Source: Flammeovirgaceae bacterium
GTDB lineage: Bacteria; Bacteroidota; Bacteroidia; Cytophagales; Cyclobacteriaceae
Direction of reading: 5' to 3'
Assembly (NCBI GenBank): GCA_021298015.1
Contig: JAJTGY010000011.1
Span: forward strand, 1 to 64,000
DNA: 64,000 nucleotides
A program made the position numbers and the translations under genes. Numbering within the stretch: the first letter of the stretch is position 1; every line of letters starts with the position of its first letter. Below, in pieces: positions 42,501 to 50,857 of the stretch. A model generated the notes under the pieces. It was not told the origin of the DNA, did not search any database, and saw only the letters and a program-made list of their open reading frames with translations.

Positions 42501-45500
42501 TTACTTTTTCATCTTAATCAGAATTTCGCGTGCGGCCACGGTAATCGGTGTTCCAGGTCCAAAAATTCCGCTGACTCCGGCCCGGTACAAAAAGTCATAA
42601 TCCTGGTGCGGAATCACACCACCGGCCACTACTTTGATGTCACCGCGGCCTATTTTCTGCAACTCGGCAATCAATTCCGGTACTAATGTTTTATGGCCAC
42701 CCGCCAGGCTGCTGGCGCCTACCAGGTGCACATCGTTTTCGGCTGCTTGCATGGCTACTTCGGCCGGAGTTTGAAACAACGGCCCGATGTCGACATCAAA
42801 TCCTAAATCGGCAAAACTGGTGGCGATGACTTTGGCGCCCCGGTCGTGACCGTCTTGCCCCATCTTGGCAATCATAATACGCGGTCTTCGTCCTTCCTGT
42901 CGGGCCACCTCATCGCAAAGCGCCCGAACCTCAACCAGTTCTTTGTTGTTTTTCATCGCCCCCGAATATACGCCCGATATCGATTTGATAGTGGCCTGGT
43001 ATCGCCCAAACGACTTTTCCATAGCAGCCGATATTTCGCCCAAGGTGGCGCGCTCGCGGGCCGCTACGATGGCTAACGCCAACAGGTTGCCGGTGCCGTT
43101 GCGCGCGGCCTCCGCCAGGTCGGCCAAGGCGCGGTTCACATTCTCCGTATGGCGTGTGCGTTTCAGTTCTTCCAGTCGTTGGATTTGCTCTTGCCGCACG
43201 GCTGCATTGTCAACTTCCCGGATTTCGAAATCCGGTTTTTCATCGGTGATGTATTGGTTAACACCCACAATCACATCTTCACCGGAATCAATGCGGGCTT
43301 GCTTGGCTGCGGCTGCCTCTTCAATTCGCATTTTGGGGATCCCGCTTTCAATTGCGCGAGTCATGCCTCCGAGTTGTTCCACTTCTTCGATTAGTTCCCA
43401 CGCTTTGATTGCCAATTGCTGTGTGAGATGCTCAACATACCACGAGCCACCCATGGGGTCAACCACGCGTGTGATACCGGTTTCTTTTTGCAGATAGAGT
43501 TGCGTGTTGCGTGCAATGCGGGCCGAGTAATCCGTTGGCAGTGCAATCGCCTCGTCCAACGAGTTGGTATGCAGCGATTGTGTTCCGCCCAGGGCCGCTG
43601 CCAGCGCTTCTACGCACGTACGCGTTACGTTGTTGTACGGATCTTGTTCGGTTAAACTCCAACCGCTGGTCTGGCTGTGCGTGCGCAACGCCATCGATTT
43701 GGGATTTTTGGGATTGAACTGCCTGACCAGCTTTGCCCACAGCAACCGACCGGCCCTCATCTTGGCAATCTCCATGAAGAAATTCATGCCAATGCCCCAA
43801 AAGAAAGAGAGGCGCGGGGCAAAATCATCGATGGCAATACCGGCCTTAATACCGGCTTTAATGTATTCGAGCCCATCAGCCAACGTATAGGCTAATTCAA
43901 TATGGGCTGGGGCTCCGGCTTCATGCATGTGATAGCCGCTGATGCTAATGCTGTTGAATTTGGGCATGTATCGTGAGCAGTACTCGAAGATGTCGGCCAC
44001 AATGCGCATGCTGGGCCCGGGCGGATAAATGTACGTGTTGCGCACCATGAACTCTTTTAGAATATCATTTTGAATGGTGCCACTGAGTTGATGAGGCTTA
44101 ACACCTTGCTCTTCTGCCGCCACGATGTAAAAGGCCATGATGGGAATCACGGCTCCGTTCATCGTCATGGAAACCGACATTTGATCAAGTGGAATCTGAT
44201 CAAAAAGAATCTTCATGTCCAGCACGGAGTCGATGGCGACACCGGCTTTACCCACATCACCCGCCACGCGGGGATGATCCGAATCGTAACCACGATGGGT
44301 GGCCAGATCAAAAGCCACCGATAATCCTTTTTGCCCGGCCGCCAGATTTCGTCTGTAAAACGCGTTGGATTCTTTAGCGGTGGAGAATCCGGCATATTGC
44401 CGAACGGTCCACGGCCTCACCGTATACATGGTGGCGTAAGGTCCGCGCAGGAAAGGTGGAATACCTGCGCTGAAGCCCGCTACACGGGCGTTCACATCAA
44501 CACTGGTGTAGCTGGTCTTGATATCGATTTTTTCAGGAGAGCGCCACGCCACGGATGTCTCCTTCTGGGGGGCAAGGGCGCTTTCGTGATCAATCTGCTG
44601 AAGCAAATGATCCAGCACATAGGCACCCGCGGTGGGGTCGGCCACCAGATGCAATCGACTTTCATCACGCAACAGCGAGGTGATGTTGCGCGCCATGCGC
44701 TGAAGAAGCGGTGTGTTTTCTTCTGGAATAACCGACAGACTATCGCATCCACCACAAATAGCACTGATAGCCGCGGTTGTGCCTTTGAGCAAATTGCTGT
44801 GAGGCCCCAGCTTTTCATCCACCCACGGGTCGCACTGGGCATGCAGATGAAGCGCCCGGTTTCCGGCTGCCCGCCTGATCGCTTTCAAACGTGCGATCTC
44901 AAGTAAGAAGTTGTTGGAGATCGAGACCGACAGGATGAGGGGAGCTGAGGATTGTGCCAGCAACGTTTTCACCTCGTTCAACTGCTGGGCCACCGGCAAA
45001 TGCGCGGGAATCGTTTTGCCGCATGTCACAAACTTTGTAAAACCCGGCAGCAGGATTGTGGATAACGTTGTGGATGAAATGAGGAAACCTTCCAGTGTAC
45101 CCGGAGAGTAGTTTTTTTGACGAACGTAAGCGTCAATAAGCTCGCTCAGGCCCGAAGGTTCTGTCGTTCGGAATGCGATTGCGCAACTGGGCCAATCAAT
45201 AAAGCTCAGTAAATCGTCCAGATTAGACGGCAATGCGTTACCCAGGTCGAAGAGAATGCCATCGGCACCGTGTTCGAGGTGTTGCAAGGCGAGCCGGTTT
45301 GCATCTTTTATATCAACTACAGGTACTGGCGGAAGATTCCACCACGCGCGGGCGCCCAGGTAGGGATGCCCAGATGGTGCCAAGGCATACGTTGCCGGAT
45401 TGGAGTCATAATAGGGCTTCAGGGTAAGGTTATCGGCTGTCGAGCCGAGTTTTTTCCATGGATCCTGATTTTCAATTTCTCCCGCAGCTGCCTTTTCCCA

Positions 45501-45560
45501 CTCAGCCCCGTTTGAATCCGTAAATTCTGCTGACAGCAGGTTGAGAATACCTGATTCCAT
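42501..45560 (-). CDS. Methylmalonyl-CoA mutase, small- and large-subunit modules in one chain
   Basis: The 1019-residue protein interconverts succinyl-CoA and methylmalonyl-CoA with coenzyme B12. From about residue 345 it is a complete catalytic (MutB-like) subunit: [57 protein letters not shown] and [12 protein letters not shown]. It ends in the B12-binding domain with [14 protein letters not shown] near 905 (the cobalt-binding histidine) and GASSLAGGH. Residues 1-330 resemble the noncatalytic MutA subunit ([19 protein letters not shown], then NKLxG-like [14 protein letters not shown]) but lack their own B12 domain. B12 binding at the C-terminus and no G-protein domain exclude IcmF. It starts 205 bases from dnaA, divergent. 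Confidence 0.93.
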   Translation of the reverse strand: MESGILNLLSAEFTDSNGAEWEKAAAGEIENQDPWKKLGSTADNLTLKPYYDSNPATYALAPSGHPYLGARAWWNLPPVPVVDIKDANRLALQHLEHGADGILFDLGNALPSNLDDLLSFIDWPSCAIAFRTTEPSGLSELIDAYVRQKNYSPGTLEGFLISSTTLSTILLPGFTKFVTCGKTIPAHLPVAQQLNEVKTLLAQSSAPLILSVSISNNFLLEIARLKAIRRAAGNRALHLHAQCDPWVDEKLGPHSNLLKGTTAAISAICGGCDSLSVIPEENTPLLQRMARNITSLLRDESRLHLVADPTAGAYVLDHLLQQIDHESALAPQKETSVAWRSPEKIDIKTSYTSVDVNARVAGFSAGIPPFLRGPYATMYTVRPWTVRQYAGFSTAKESNAFYRRNLAAGQKGLSVAFDLATHRGYDSDHPRVAGDVGKAGVAIDSVLDMKILFDQIPLDQMSVSMTMNGAVIPIMAFYIVAAEEQGVKPHQLSGTIQNDILKEFMVRNTYIYPPGPSMRIVADIFEYCSRYMPKFNSISISGYHMHEAGAPAHIELAYTLADGLEYIKAGIKAGIAIDDFAPRLSFFWGIGMNFFMEIAKMRAGRLLWAKLVRQFNPKNPKSMALRTHSQTSGWSLTEQDPYNNVTRTCVEALAAALGGTQSLHTNSLDEAIALPTDYSARIARNTQLYLQKETGITRVVDPMGGSWYVEHLTQQLAIKAWELIEEVEQLGGMTRAIESGIPKMRIEEAAAAKQARIDSGEDVIVGVNQYITDEKPDFEIREVDNAAVRQEQIQRLEELKRTRHTENVNRALADLAEAARNGTGNLLALAIVAARERATLGEISAAMEKSFGRYQATIKSISGVYSGAMKNNKELVEVRALCDEVARQEGRRPRIMIAKMGQDGHDRGAKVIATSFADLGFDVDIGPLFQTPAEVAMQAAENDVHLVGASSLAGGHKTLVPELIAELQKIGRGDIKVVAGGVIPHQDYDFLYRAGVSGIFGPGTPITVAAREILIKMKK
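45057..45077 (+). promoter_or_regulatory. Two DnaA-box-like sites inside the mutase gene near dnaA
   Basis: TGTGGATAA at 45057-45065 is a perfect DnaA box (reverse complement of TTATCCACA), and TGTGGATGA at 45069-45077 differs by one base; they have the same orientation, 12 bases apart. They lie about 700 bases upstream of dnaA, within a variable part of the mutase N-terminal module. Chance is possible; autoregulation or DnaA titration is the hypothesis. Confidence 0.35.
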
Positions 45561-45699
45561 ACTATTTTTTAAGTTGGCAATTAATGTACGAAAGATAATT
45601 TGTAAACCTCAGACGAAAATATGCGAAATCGGACAGCCAAATTTTTTTGTTGAAATCAACGGCACAATAGCTTGATTTATCCCGGACCTTTTCTACATC

Positions 45700-45731
45700 T
45701 TTGTCACCCTTTCCCCAACGGGAAACGTTTG
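45700..45731 (+). promoter_or_regulatory. dnaA promoter
   Basis: TTTG at 45700-45703 and AACGTTTG at 45724-45731 (one mismatch to TAnnTTTG) are separated by 20 bases, a good Bacteroidota -33/-7 pair. Transcription would start about 25 bases before the dnaA ATG. The 12-mer TTTGTAAACCTC that begins in the -7 box (45728-45739) occurs a second time at 45599-45610. Confidence 0.45.
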
Positions 45732-45764
45732 TAAACCTCTAACTGGACGCTTTAGTTTTTTATA

Positions 45765-47186
45765 ATGGAAGTTGAATGCACTTCACTCTGGACCGACTGT
45801 CTCTCCATCATCCGGCAGCAAGTTGACGAACAGAATTTTACCACGTGGTTTCAGCCGATCAAACCCCTGCGTGCCGATGGTGATGTGCTGACCATTCAGG
45901 TGCCCTCGCAATTTTTTTACGAGTGGCTGGAGGAGCATTATGTTCCGGTGCTGAAGAGCGCCATTCATACTGTACTGGGCCCTACCGCAAGGCTGGAGTA
46001 TTCCGTTGTTGTGGATAGCGGGAACCAGAAAAATCCGCCCCTGTTGGTGAACTATCCGAACGCCAACGGCATCAAACGGAGCTCAATGGGCTCGGAGGGC
46101 ATGGAGAACTATTCCCCATTTAGCCTGAGGGCGTTAAACCCGCAGCAGGTAAACTCACGACTTAATTCATCGTACACGTTTGACAACTTCGTAGAAGGCG
46201 ATTGTAACCGCCTGGCACGCTCGGCCGGGGTGGCTGTGGCCAAAAAACCCGGCATCACGTCTTTCAATCCACTCATGCTTTACGGAGGCGTGGGTGTGGG
46301 AAAAACACACTTGGTTCAGGCCATTGGTAATGAAATCAAGAAGAGTATGCCGGAGAAGATCGTTTTGTACGTTGATCAAAACGATTTTACCAGCCAATTC
46401 CTGAATGCACTCCAAAATCATAAGCTTCAGGAATTTCAAAATTTCTACCTGCAGGTGGATTTACTGATTCTGGATGATGTGCAGTTTCTGGCGGGCCGCG
46501 AAAAAACGCAGGAGATGTTCTTCCACATCTTCAACCAACTTCACCAATCCGGCAAACAAATCATCATGACCAGCGATTGTCCGCCCCGCGATCTGAAAGG
46601 ATTTCAGGAGCGCCTGCTGTCGCGGTTCAAATGGGGCTTAACTGCCGATCTTCAGGAGCCCGACTTCGAAACCAAGTTGGCCATCATTCACCGCAAGATG
46701 CAGAGTGACGGCATTGCCATACCGACCGATGTAGCCGAATACCTGGCATTAAGCGTGGACACCAACCTGCGGGATATGGAGGGGGTGTTGAACTCGCTGA
46801 TCTTCCACGCTACGTTGCTCAAAAAGGATATTGACCTTGACCTCGCCAAGGAGGTGTTGAAAAACATCGTCAAGGAAATCCAAAGCGATGTAAGCGTTGA
46901 TTTTATTCAGAAAACGGTAGCAGACTATTTCAAGGTTGAGCTGGAGTCGATGAAGGGCAAGGTGAAGAAGCGTGAAATTGTAATTCCCCGCCAGGTAGCC
47001 ATGTACTTCTGCAAGCGGTATACGCAACTCACCCTCGCGCTAATTGGCGAGAATTTTGGCGGGCGCGACCACAGCACGGTCATTCATGCGCTGGAATCGG
47101 TAGAAGATATGATGAAAACCGATGCGAACTTCAAGAACTCGGTGGAAGAACTCACCAAGAAACTGAAGCTCCGTATTGCGTCCTGA
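45765..47186 (+). CDS. dnaA: Chromosomal replication initiator DnaA
   Basis: A 473-residue DnaA, which binds DnaA boxes and opens the replication origin. Domain I (residues 1-85) has LWTDCLSIIRQQVDEQNFTTWFQPIK. After a linker, the AAA+ part begins with SSYTFDNFVEGDCNRLARSA and has Walker A YGGVGVGKTHLVQAIGNE near 175, Walker B LLILDDVQFLAGREKTQE near 235, and the arginine-finger region LLSRFKWGL. Domain IV ends with the DNA-binding signature GRDHSTVIHALESVED near 432. The gap in front (204 bases) has a promoter but no cluster of DnaA boxes, and dnaN does not follow, both usual in this phylum. The gene converges with the protease gene, five bases away. Confidence 0.98.
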   Translation: MEVECTSLWTDCLSIIRQQVDEQNFTTWFQPIKPLRADGDVLTIQVPSQFFYEWLEEHYVPVLKSAIHTVLGPTARLEYSVVVDSGNQKNPPLLVNYPNANGIKRSSMGSEGMENYSPFSLRALNPQQVNSRLNSSYTFDNFVEGDCNRLARSAGVAVAKKPGITSFNPLMLYGGVGVGKTHLVQAIGNEIKKSMPEKIVLYVDQNDFTSQFLNALQNHKLQEFQNFYLQVDLLILDDVQFLAGREKTQEMFFHIFNQLHQSGKQIIMTSDCPPRDLKGFQERLLSRFKWGLTADLQEPDFETKLAIIHRKMQSDGIAIPTDVAEYLALSVDTNLRDMEGVLNSLIFHATLLKKDIDLDLAKEVLKNIVKEIQSDVSVDFIQKTVADYFKVELESMKGKVKKREIVIPRQVAMYFCKRYTQLTLALIGENFGGRDHSTVIHALESVEDMMKTDANFKNSVEELTKKLKLRIAS

Positions 47187-47191
47187 GCAGA

Positions 47192-48619
47192 CTAGCGCAA
47201 ATTGAAGCGGAGCGGCATTTCCTGCTTGGCGCTGGTAAATCCGTTCATATACACCGTTCCCTTATAGTCATTGAAGAAGTCGATAACCTTTTGGGGATCA
47301 TTTACGCGGTTGCGGTTTAAGATTACAATCGTATAGTTTTCCGGTATACCCAGGCGTTTAAAGAGACCACCTTCGCGAATCTTATTCACTTTCACTCCGT
47401 AGTCGGTAGCTTCGAGTTGTGCGCCCAGGTTACTGTCGCTGTAAATCTTCCTTTTGATTACGGTAGTGGTGCCGTTCTTGTTAACGAGCTGAAACCGCAC
47501 CGTGTTGGTTTTTTGATTCCGCTCATAGGTAACCTCAATCTCATCGCCCGGGTAGGCATAGCTGAGTATTTCGTCAAAAGCGCTTTCGCTATTGACCTCC
47601 ACGCCATTGATCTTGGTGATGATATCGCGAAGTTTTAGGCCCGCTTTCGCGGCCGGCCCGTTCTCGTCAAGCTTTGCCAGCACCACACCGTGAAAGGATT
47701 GAACATCGGTATTCAACTCGTACTTCTGCGCGTTGGCAAAATTGTACTCCAACACATCACCCCCAAAAAACGCCTTTTGCACAATGCCGTGGCGAATCAG
47801 ATCTTCGACCACTTTACGTACAATATCGGTGGGCACAGCAAACGCATAGCCGGTGTATGATCCCGTGCGGGAAAGAATGGCGGTATTGATGCCCACCAGT
47901 TCTCCGTTTTTGTTCACAAGTGCACCCCCGCTGTTGCCTGGGTTAATGGCCGCATCGGTTTGAATAAAGGATTCAATCGGAAACCGGTCCTCCAGTATCC
48001 CGATGCGTCTGCCCTTGGCGCTGACAATGCCAGCGGTAACGGTAGACGAGAGGGAAAACGGATTTCCCACGGCTACCACCCATTCACCAACCGAAAGTTT
48101 TTTGGAGTCGCCCAGTGTGATAGCCGGTAAGTTCTTTTCGGAAATTTTCAACACCGCCAGGTCGGTCGAGGGATCGGTGCCAATCAACTCAGCCGTGTAA
48201 ACCTTCTTATTGTAATTTACCTCAATGCGCTCTGCCTCCTCCACCACGTGGTTGTTGGTCACGATGTACCCATCAGCTGTGAAGATAACCCCGGAGCCCG
48301 AACTTACGCGCTGTTGACTCTCGCCTCCACCTCCACCAAAAAACCAATCAAATGAAAATGTATTTGTTGTTTGTGAAATGCTATTGATAAAAACGACACT
48401 GGGAATGGCTCGTGTTGCCGCAAAACTAAAGTCCACGTTTTCGAGTGATGTTGTACCCGCTGACTCAACAATCGTTGGCCGGTAGGGCTCAGTTGGCGTG
48501 TAAGACGTTACCTGGTAAGACGCGGGTTCCGTCTCCGGCTTGGCGATGTTGCGGTAGAAAACATACGAGCCGGCCAGTCCGGCTATAAACCCGATGGCAA
48601 GGGTGTAAAGCGTTCTCAT
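47192..48619 (-). CDS. HtrA/Do-like serine protease
   Basis: The 475-residue product (start at ATG 48619, MRTLYTLAIGFIAGLAGSYV) is a periplasmic HtrA/DegP-type protease that degrades or refolds damaged envelope proteins; a longer frame from 48709 would bury the membrane/signal segment. The catalytic triad is in VTNNHVVEEA (His, near residue 123), STDLAVLKI (Asp, near 150) and NPGNSGGALVNKNG (Ser, near 230). One clear PDZ domain follows (VVLAKLDENGPAAKAGLKLRD), then a degenerate second one (YGVKVNKIREGGLFKRLGIP). The N-terminal helix may remain as an anchor. The gene is divergent from the GH3 operon and converges with dnaA. Confidence 0.95.
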   Translation of the reverse strand: MRTLYTLAIGFIAGLAGSYVFYRNIAKPETEPASYQVTSYTPTEPYRPTIVESAGTTSLENVDFSFAATRAIPSVVFINSISQTTNTFSFDWFFGGGGGESQQRVSSGSGVIFTADGYIVTNNHVVEEAERIEVNYNKKVYTAELIGTDPSTDLAVLKISEKNLPAITLGDSKKLSVGEWVVAVGNPFSLSSTVTAGIVSAKGRRIGILEDRFPIESFIQTDAAINPGNSGGALVNKNGELVGINTAILSRTGSYTGYAFAVPTDIVRKVVEDLIRHGIVQKAFFGGDVLEYNFANAQKYELNTDVQSFHGVVLAKLDENGPAAKAGLKLRDIITKINGVEVNSESAFDEILSYAYPGDEIEVTYERNQKTNTVRFQLVNKNGTTTVIKRKIYSDSNLGAQLEATDYGVKVNKIREGGLFKRLGIPENYTIVILNRNRVNDPQKVIDFFNDYKGTVYMNGFTSAKQEMPLRFNLR

Positions 48620-48675
48620 AACTTTGTAAATAACGACAAACCCGGTTTGGGGTTTAATGCCACAACCTACAAAAA

Positions 48676-48697
48676 CCGGCCCAGATGTGTGGGCCGG
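48676..48697 (-). terminator. Strong hairpin with T-tract upstream of the HtrA-like gene
   Basis: On the minus strand CCGGCCCA pairs perfectly with TGGGCCGG around a six-base loop and is followed by TTTTTGT (48675-48669), the layout of an intrinsic terminator. It lies 57 bases before the protease ATG, so it would stop antisense transcription out of the GH3 gene or attenuate a longer protease leader. Stem and T-run are seen; the role is inferred. Confidence 0.5.
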
Positions 48698-48716
48698 AAA
48701 GATTGGCATATAGTTG

Positions 48717-48724
48717 TATTTTTG
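48717..48724 (+). promoter_or_regulatory. -7 element of the GH3-mntA-hepT-dxr-rseP operon
   Basis: TATTTTTG matches TAnnTTTG exactly and ends seven bases before the GH3 ATG at 48732, which implies a leaderless or nearly leaderless transcript. No clear -33 TTTG is present at the expected spacing. Confidence 0.4.
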
Positions 48725-48731
48725 CAGCCTT

Positions 48732-50228
48732 ATGGGGATTCGTTCTTTGCTGGCAAAACCTTTTGCCGCCTACATAGCGCGCCAAACACAGGCATGGGCT
48801 GCCCGGCCGGGTGATACGCAGCGCGATACGCTTGCCGGATTAGTGCGCCAGGCCGCGGGCACGCGTTTCGGGCGCGACCACGGCTTTGAGGGCATCCATT
48901 CTCATGAGGATTTTAAACGCCAGGTGCCCCTTCGCGACTATGAGCACCTGAAGAATTATATTGAAGAGGTGCTGCAAGGAAAGGCCGATGTGCTGTGGCC
49001 GGGCAAGCCGGCCTATTTTGCTAAAACGTCCGGTACTACCTCGGGCACCAAATACATTCCGCTATCGAAAGAGTCCGCACCAACTCATTTTGTCAGTGCC
49101 CGGAATGCCACGCTCAGCTATGTGCATGAAACCGGCAAGGCAGACTTCCTGGATGGCAACCTGATTTTCTTATCCGGCAGCCCGGAGTTGGATGAAATAG
49201 CCGGGATCAAAACCGGCCGGCTTTCCGGCATCTCCAATCACATGGTGCCCGCATGGCTTCGAACCAACCAAAAGCCCAGTTACAAAACTAATTGCATTGA
49301 AGATTGGGAGGAAAAACTGGAGCGCATCATCGATGAAACACTGCCGGCAAACATGACGCTGATCTCCGGCATACCGCCCTGGGTGCAAATGTATTTTGAC
49401 CGCATCCAGATGCGCACGGGCAAAAAGATCAAAGACGTGTTCCCCCATTTTTCGGTGTTTGTTTATGGAGGAGTGAATTTTGAACCCTACCGGGCGAAGC
49501 TGGAGGATAGTATCGGCAAGAAGTTGGATTCGATTGAAACCTATCCGGCTTCCGAAGGATTCATTGCCTATCAGGATTCGCAGGTACACGAGGGGCTGTT
49601 GTTGCTGCTCAACAATGGCATATTCTATGAGTTCGTGCCGGCAGAGGAATATTTTTCTGATCATCCAAGACGGCTGTCGATTGAAGAGGTGGAGCTGGGT
49701 AAGAACTACGCCCTGATCATCAACAGTAACGCGGGGTTGTGGGGGTATTCGATCGGGGATACCGTGAAGTTTGTCTCAAAGAATCCATACCGGCTGGTTG
49801 TAACCGGCCGAATCAAGCATTTCATTTCGGCTTTTGGCGAACACGTGATTGGCGAGGAGGTTGAAAAAGCCATGAAACGCACACAGGAAAAGTTTCCGGA
49901 AGTGGAATTGGTTGAATTCACGGTTGCCCCGCAGGTAACGCCCGGGAGTGGACTACCCCATCACGAGTGGTGGATTGAGTTTTCGAAGCCACCCCGCGAT
50001 GCCGGTGCATTTGCGCAAGAACTGGATCAACAGATGCGCGAGCTGAATGTGTATTATGACGACCTGATTTCAGGCGCCATCCTACGCCCATTGGTTATCC
50101 GGTCGGTACAGCCTCAGTCCTTTATCGGGTTCATGAAGTCGCAAGGGAAACTGGGTGGGCAGAACAAGGTGCCCCGGCTGTCGAATGATCGGAAGATTGC
50201 AGATGAATTGAGTAAATTTGCGCTGTGA
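48732..50228 (+). CDS. GH3 family acyl-acid-amide synthetase-like protein
   Basis: This 498-residue protein belongs to the GH3 family, known from plant auxin-responsive acyl-adenylating enzymes that join carboxylic acids to amino acids. The start at ATG 48732 (MGIRSLLAKPFAAYIARQTQ) is preferred over an in-frame upstream start. Motifs: FGRDHGFEGIHSHEDFKRQVP, the ATP loop YFAKTSGTTSGTKYIPLSKE near residue 100, FVYGGVNFEPYRAK, ETYPASEGFIAYQD, and LWGYSIGDTVKFVSKNPYRL with VTGRIKHFISAFGEHV. Bacterial substrates are not known. Its stop overlaps the next start by four bases (GTGA), so it leads a five-gene operon. Confidence 0.94.
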   Translation: MGIRSLLAKPFAAYIARQTQAWAARPGDTQRDTLAGLVRQAAGTRFGRDHGFEGIHSHEDFKRQVPLRDYEHLKNYIEEVLQGKADVLWPGKPAYFAKTSGTTSGTKYIPLSKESAPTHFVSARNATLSYVHETGKADFLDGNLIFLSGSPELDEIAGIKTGRLSGISNHMVPAWLRTNQKPSYKTNCIEDWEEKLERIIDETLPANMTLISGIPPWVQMYFDRIQMRTGKKIKDVFPHFSVFVYGGVNFEPYRAKLEDSIGKKLDSIETYPASEGFIAYQDSQVHEGLLLLLNNGIFYEFVPAEEYFSDHPRRLSIEEVELGKNYALIINSNAGLWGYSIGDTVKFVSKNPYRLVVTGRIKHFISAFGEHVIGEEVEKAMKRTQEKFPEVELVEFTVAPQVTPGSGLPHHEWWIEFSKPPRDAGAFAQELDQQMRELNVYYDDLISGAILRPLVIRSVQPQSFIGFMKSQGKLGGQNKVPRLSNDRKIADELSKFAL

Positions 50229-50509
50229 TTTCTGACCAGCAAAAGCAGATCGTCCGTCAGTTGCTACGACCTCTGGCTCCGTACAAGGTTGGCGTATTCG
50301 GTTCCTATGCAAGGGGCGACCACCATGCAGAAAGCGATCTGGATATTTTGCTTTTTGTAGATGGTACCGTCAAGTTTTCACTTCTGGATCTCATTGGCAT
50401 CGAACAGCGCCTATCAGATGCGTTAGGAGTCACAGTTGACCTTGTTTTAGACCGCTCACTGAATCCGCTCATAAGACCGTATGTTGAGCGCGACCTCCAG
50501 TTCATTTAG
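50225..50509 (+). CDS. mntA: MntA-type nucleotidyltransferase antitoxin
   Basis: A 94-residue minimal nucleotidyltransferase. The motif VGVFGSYARGDHHAESDLDI (residues about 22-41) contains GS...D-x-D with both catalytic aspartates. Members paired with HEPN toxins neutralise them by attaching AMP to a tyrosine. The start is GTG 50225, overlapping the GH3 stop by four bases; the next gene, hepT, begins six bases after its stop. The pairing and order match the known mntA-hepT type. It could instead be called an unspecified DNA polymerase beta-like domain protein, but the neighbour makes MntA the best reading. Confidence 0.93.
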   Translation: MISDQQKQIVRQLLRPLAPYKVGVFGSYARGDHHAESDLDILLFVDGTVKFSLLDLIGIEQRLSDALGVTVDLVLDRSLNPLIRPYVERDLQFI

Positions 50510-50515
50510 TCTGGT

Positions 50516-50857
50516 ATGAAGGATAATCGTTTGTATGTTCTTCATATCTTGAATGCCATAGGCCGCATCGAACAGTTTACTCATGGCATCAGCGAGGACC
50601 AGTTCTGTCAGAGTATTCTGATCCAGGACGCTGTTATTCGCAACATTCAAGTCATCGGAGAGGCGAGCAAGAAATTTGACGATGCTTTTTGCAACGCGCA
50701 TCCACACATACCCTGGCGTCAGATTGGCGCTATGCGAAATAAGCTCGTTCACGAGTATTTTGGAGTTGACCTGCCCTCGGTTTGGAGTGTGGTTATCATC
50801 GATTTACCTGTCCTTAAGCAAAATATGCTGGAACTTAAGTCCGAATATCCTCAATGA
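50516..50857 (+). CDS. hepT: HepT HEPN-domain ribonuclease toxin
   Basis: The 113-residue protein is a HEPN-domain (DUF86) toxin. The catalytic R-x4-H-x-Y motif is complete in MRNKLVHEYFGVDLP (near residues 74-81); Arg and His cut RNA, and the tyrosine is the site at which MntA adds AMP in studied systems. The first half shows the usual HILNAIGRIEQFTHGIS helix and IRNIQVIGEASKKF. Its stop overlaps the dxr start by four bases (ATGA), so the toxin is translated in the same coupled series as an essential isoprenoid gene. Confidence 0.94.
   Translation: MKDNRLYVLHILNAIGRIEQFTHGISEDQFCQSILIQDAVIRNIQVIGEASKKFDDAFCNAHPHIPWRQIGAMRNKLVHEYFGVDLPSVWSVVIIDLPVLKQNMLELKSEYPQ

Noticed and set aside
42501-45560. 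Fused isobutyryl-CoA mutase (IcmF).
   Set aside because: IcmF has an N-terminal B12 domain and a GTPase module; here the B12 domain is C-terminal and no GTPase motifs are present.
45561-45764. Replication origin next to dnaA.
   Set aside because: The gap has no cluster of DnaA boxes and no repeated AT-rich unwinding motif. In this phylum the origin often lies away from dnaA.
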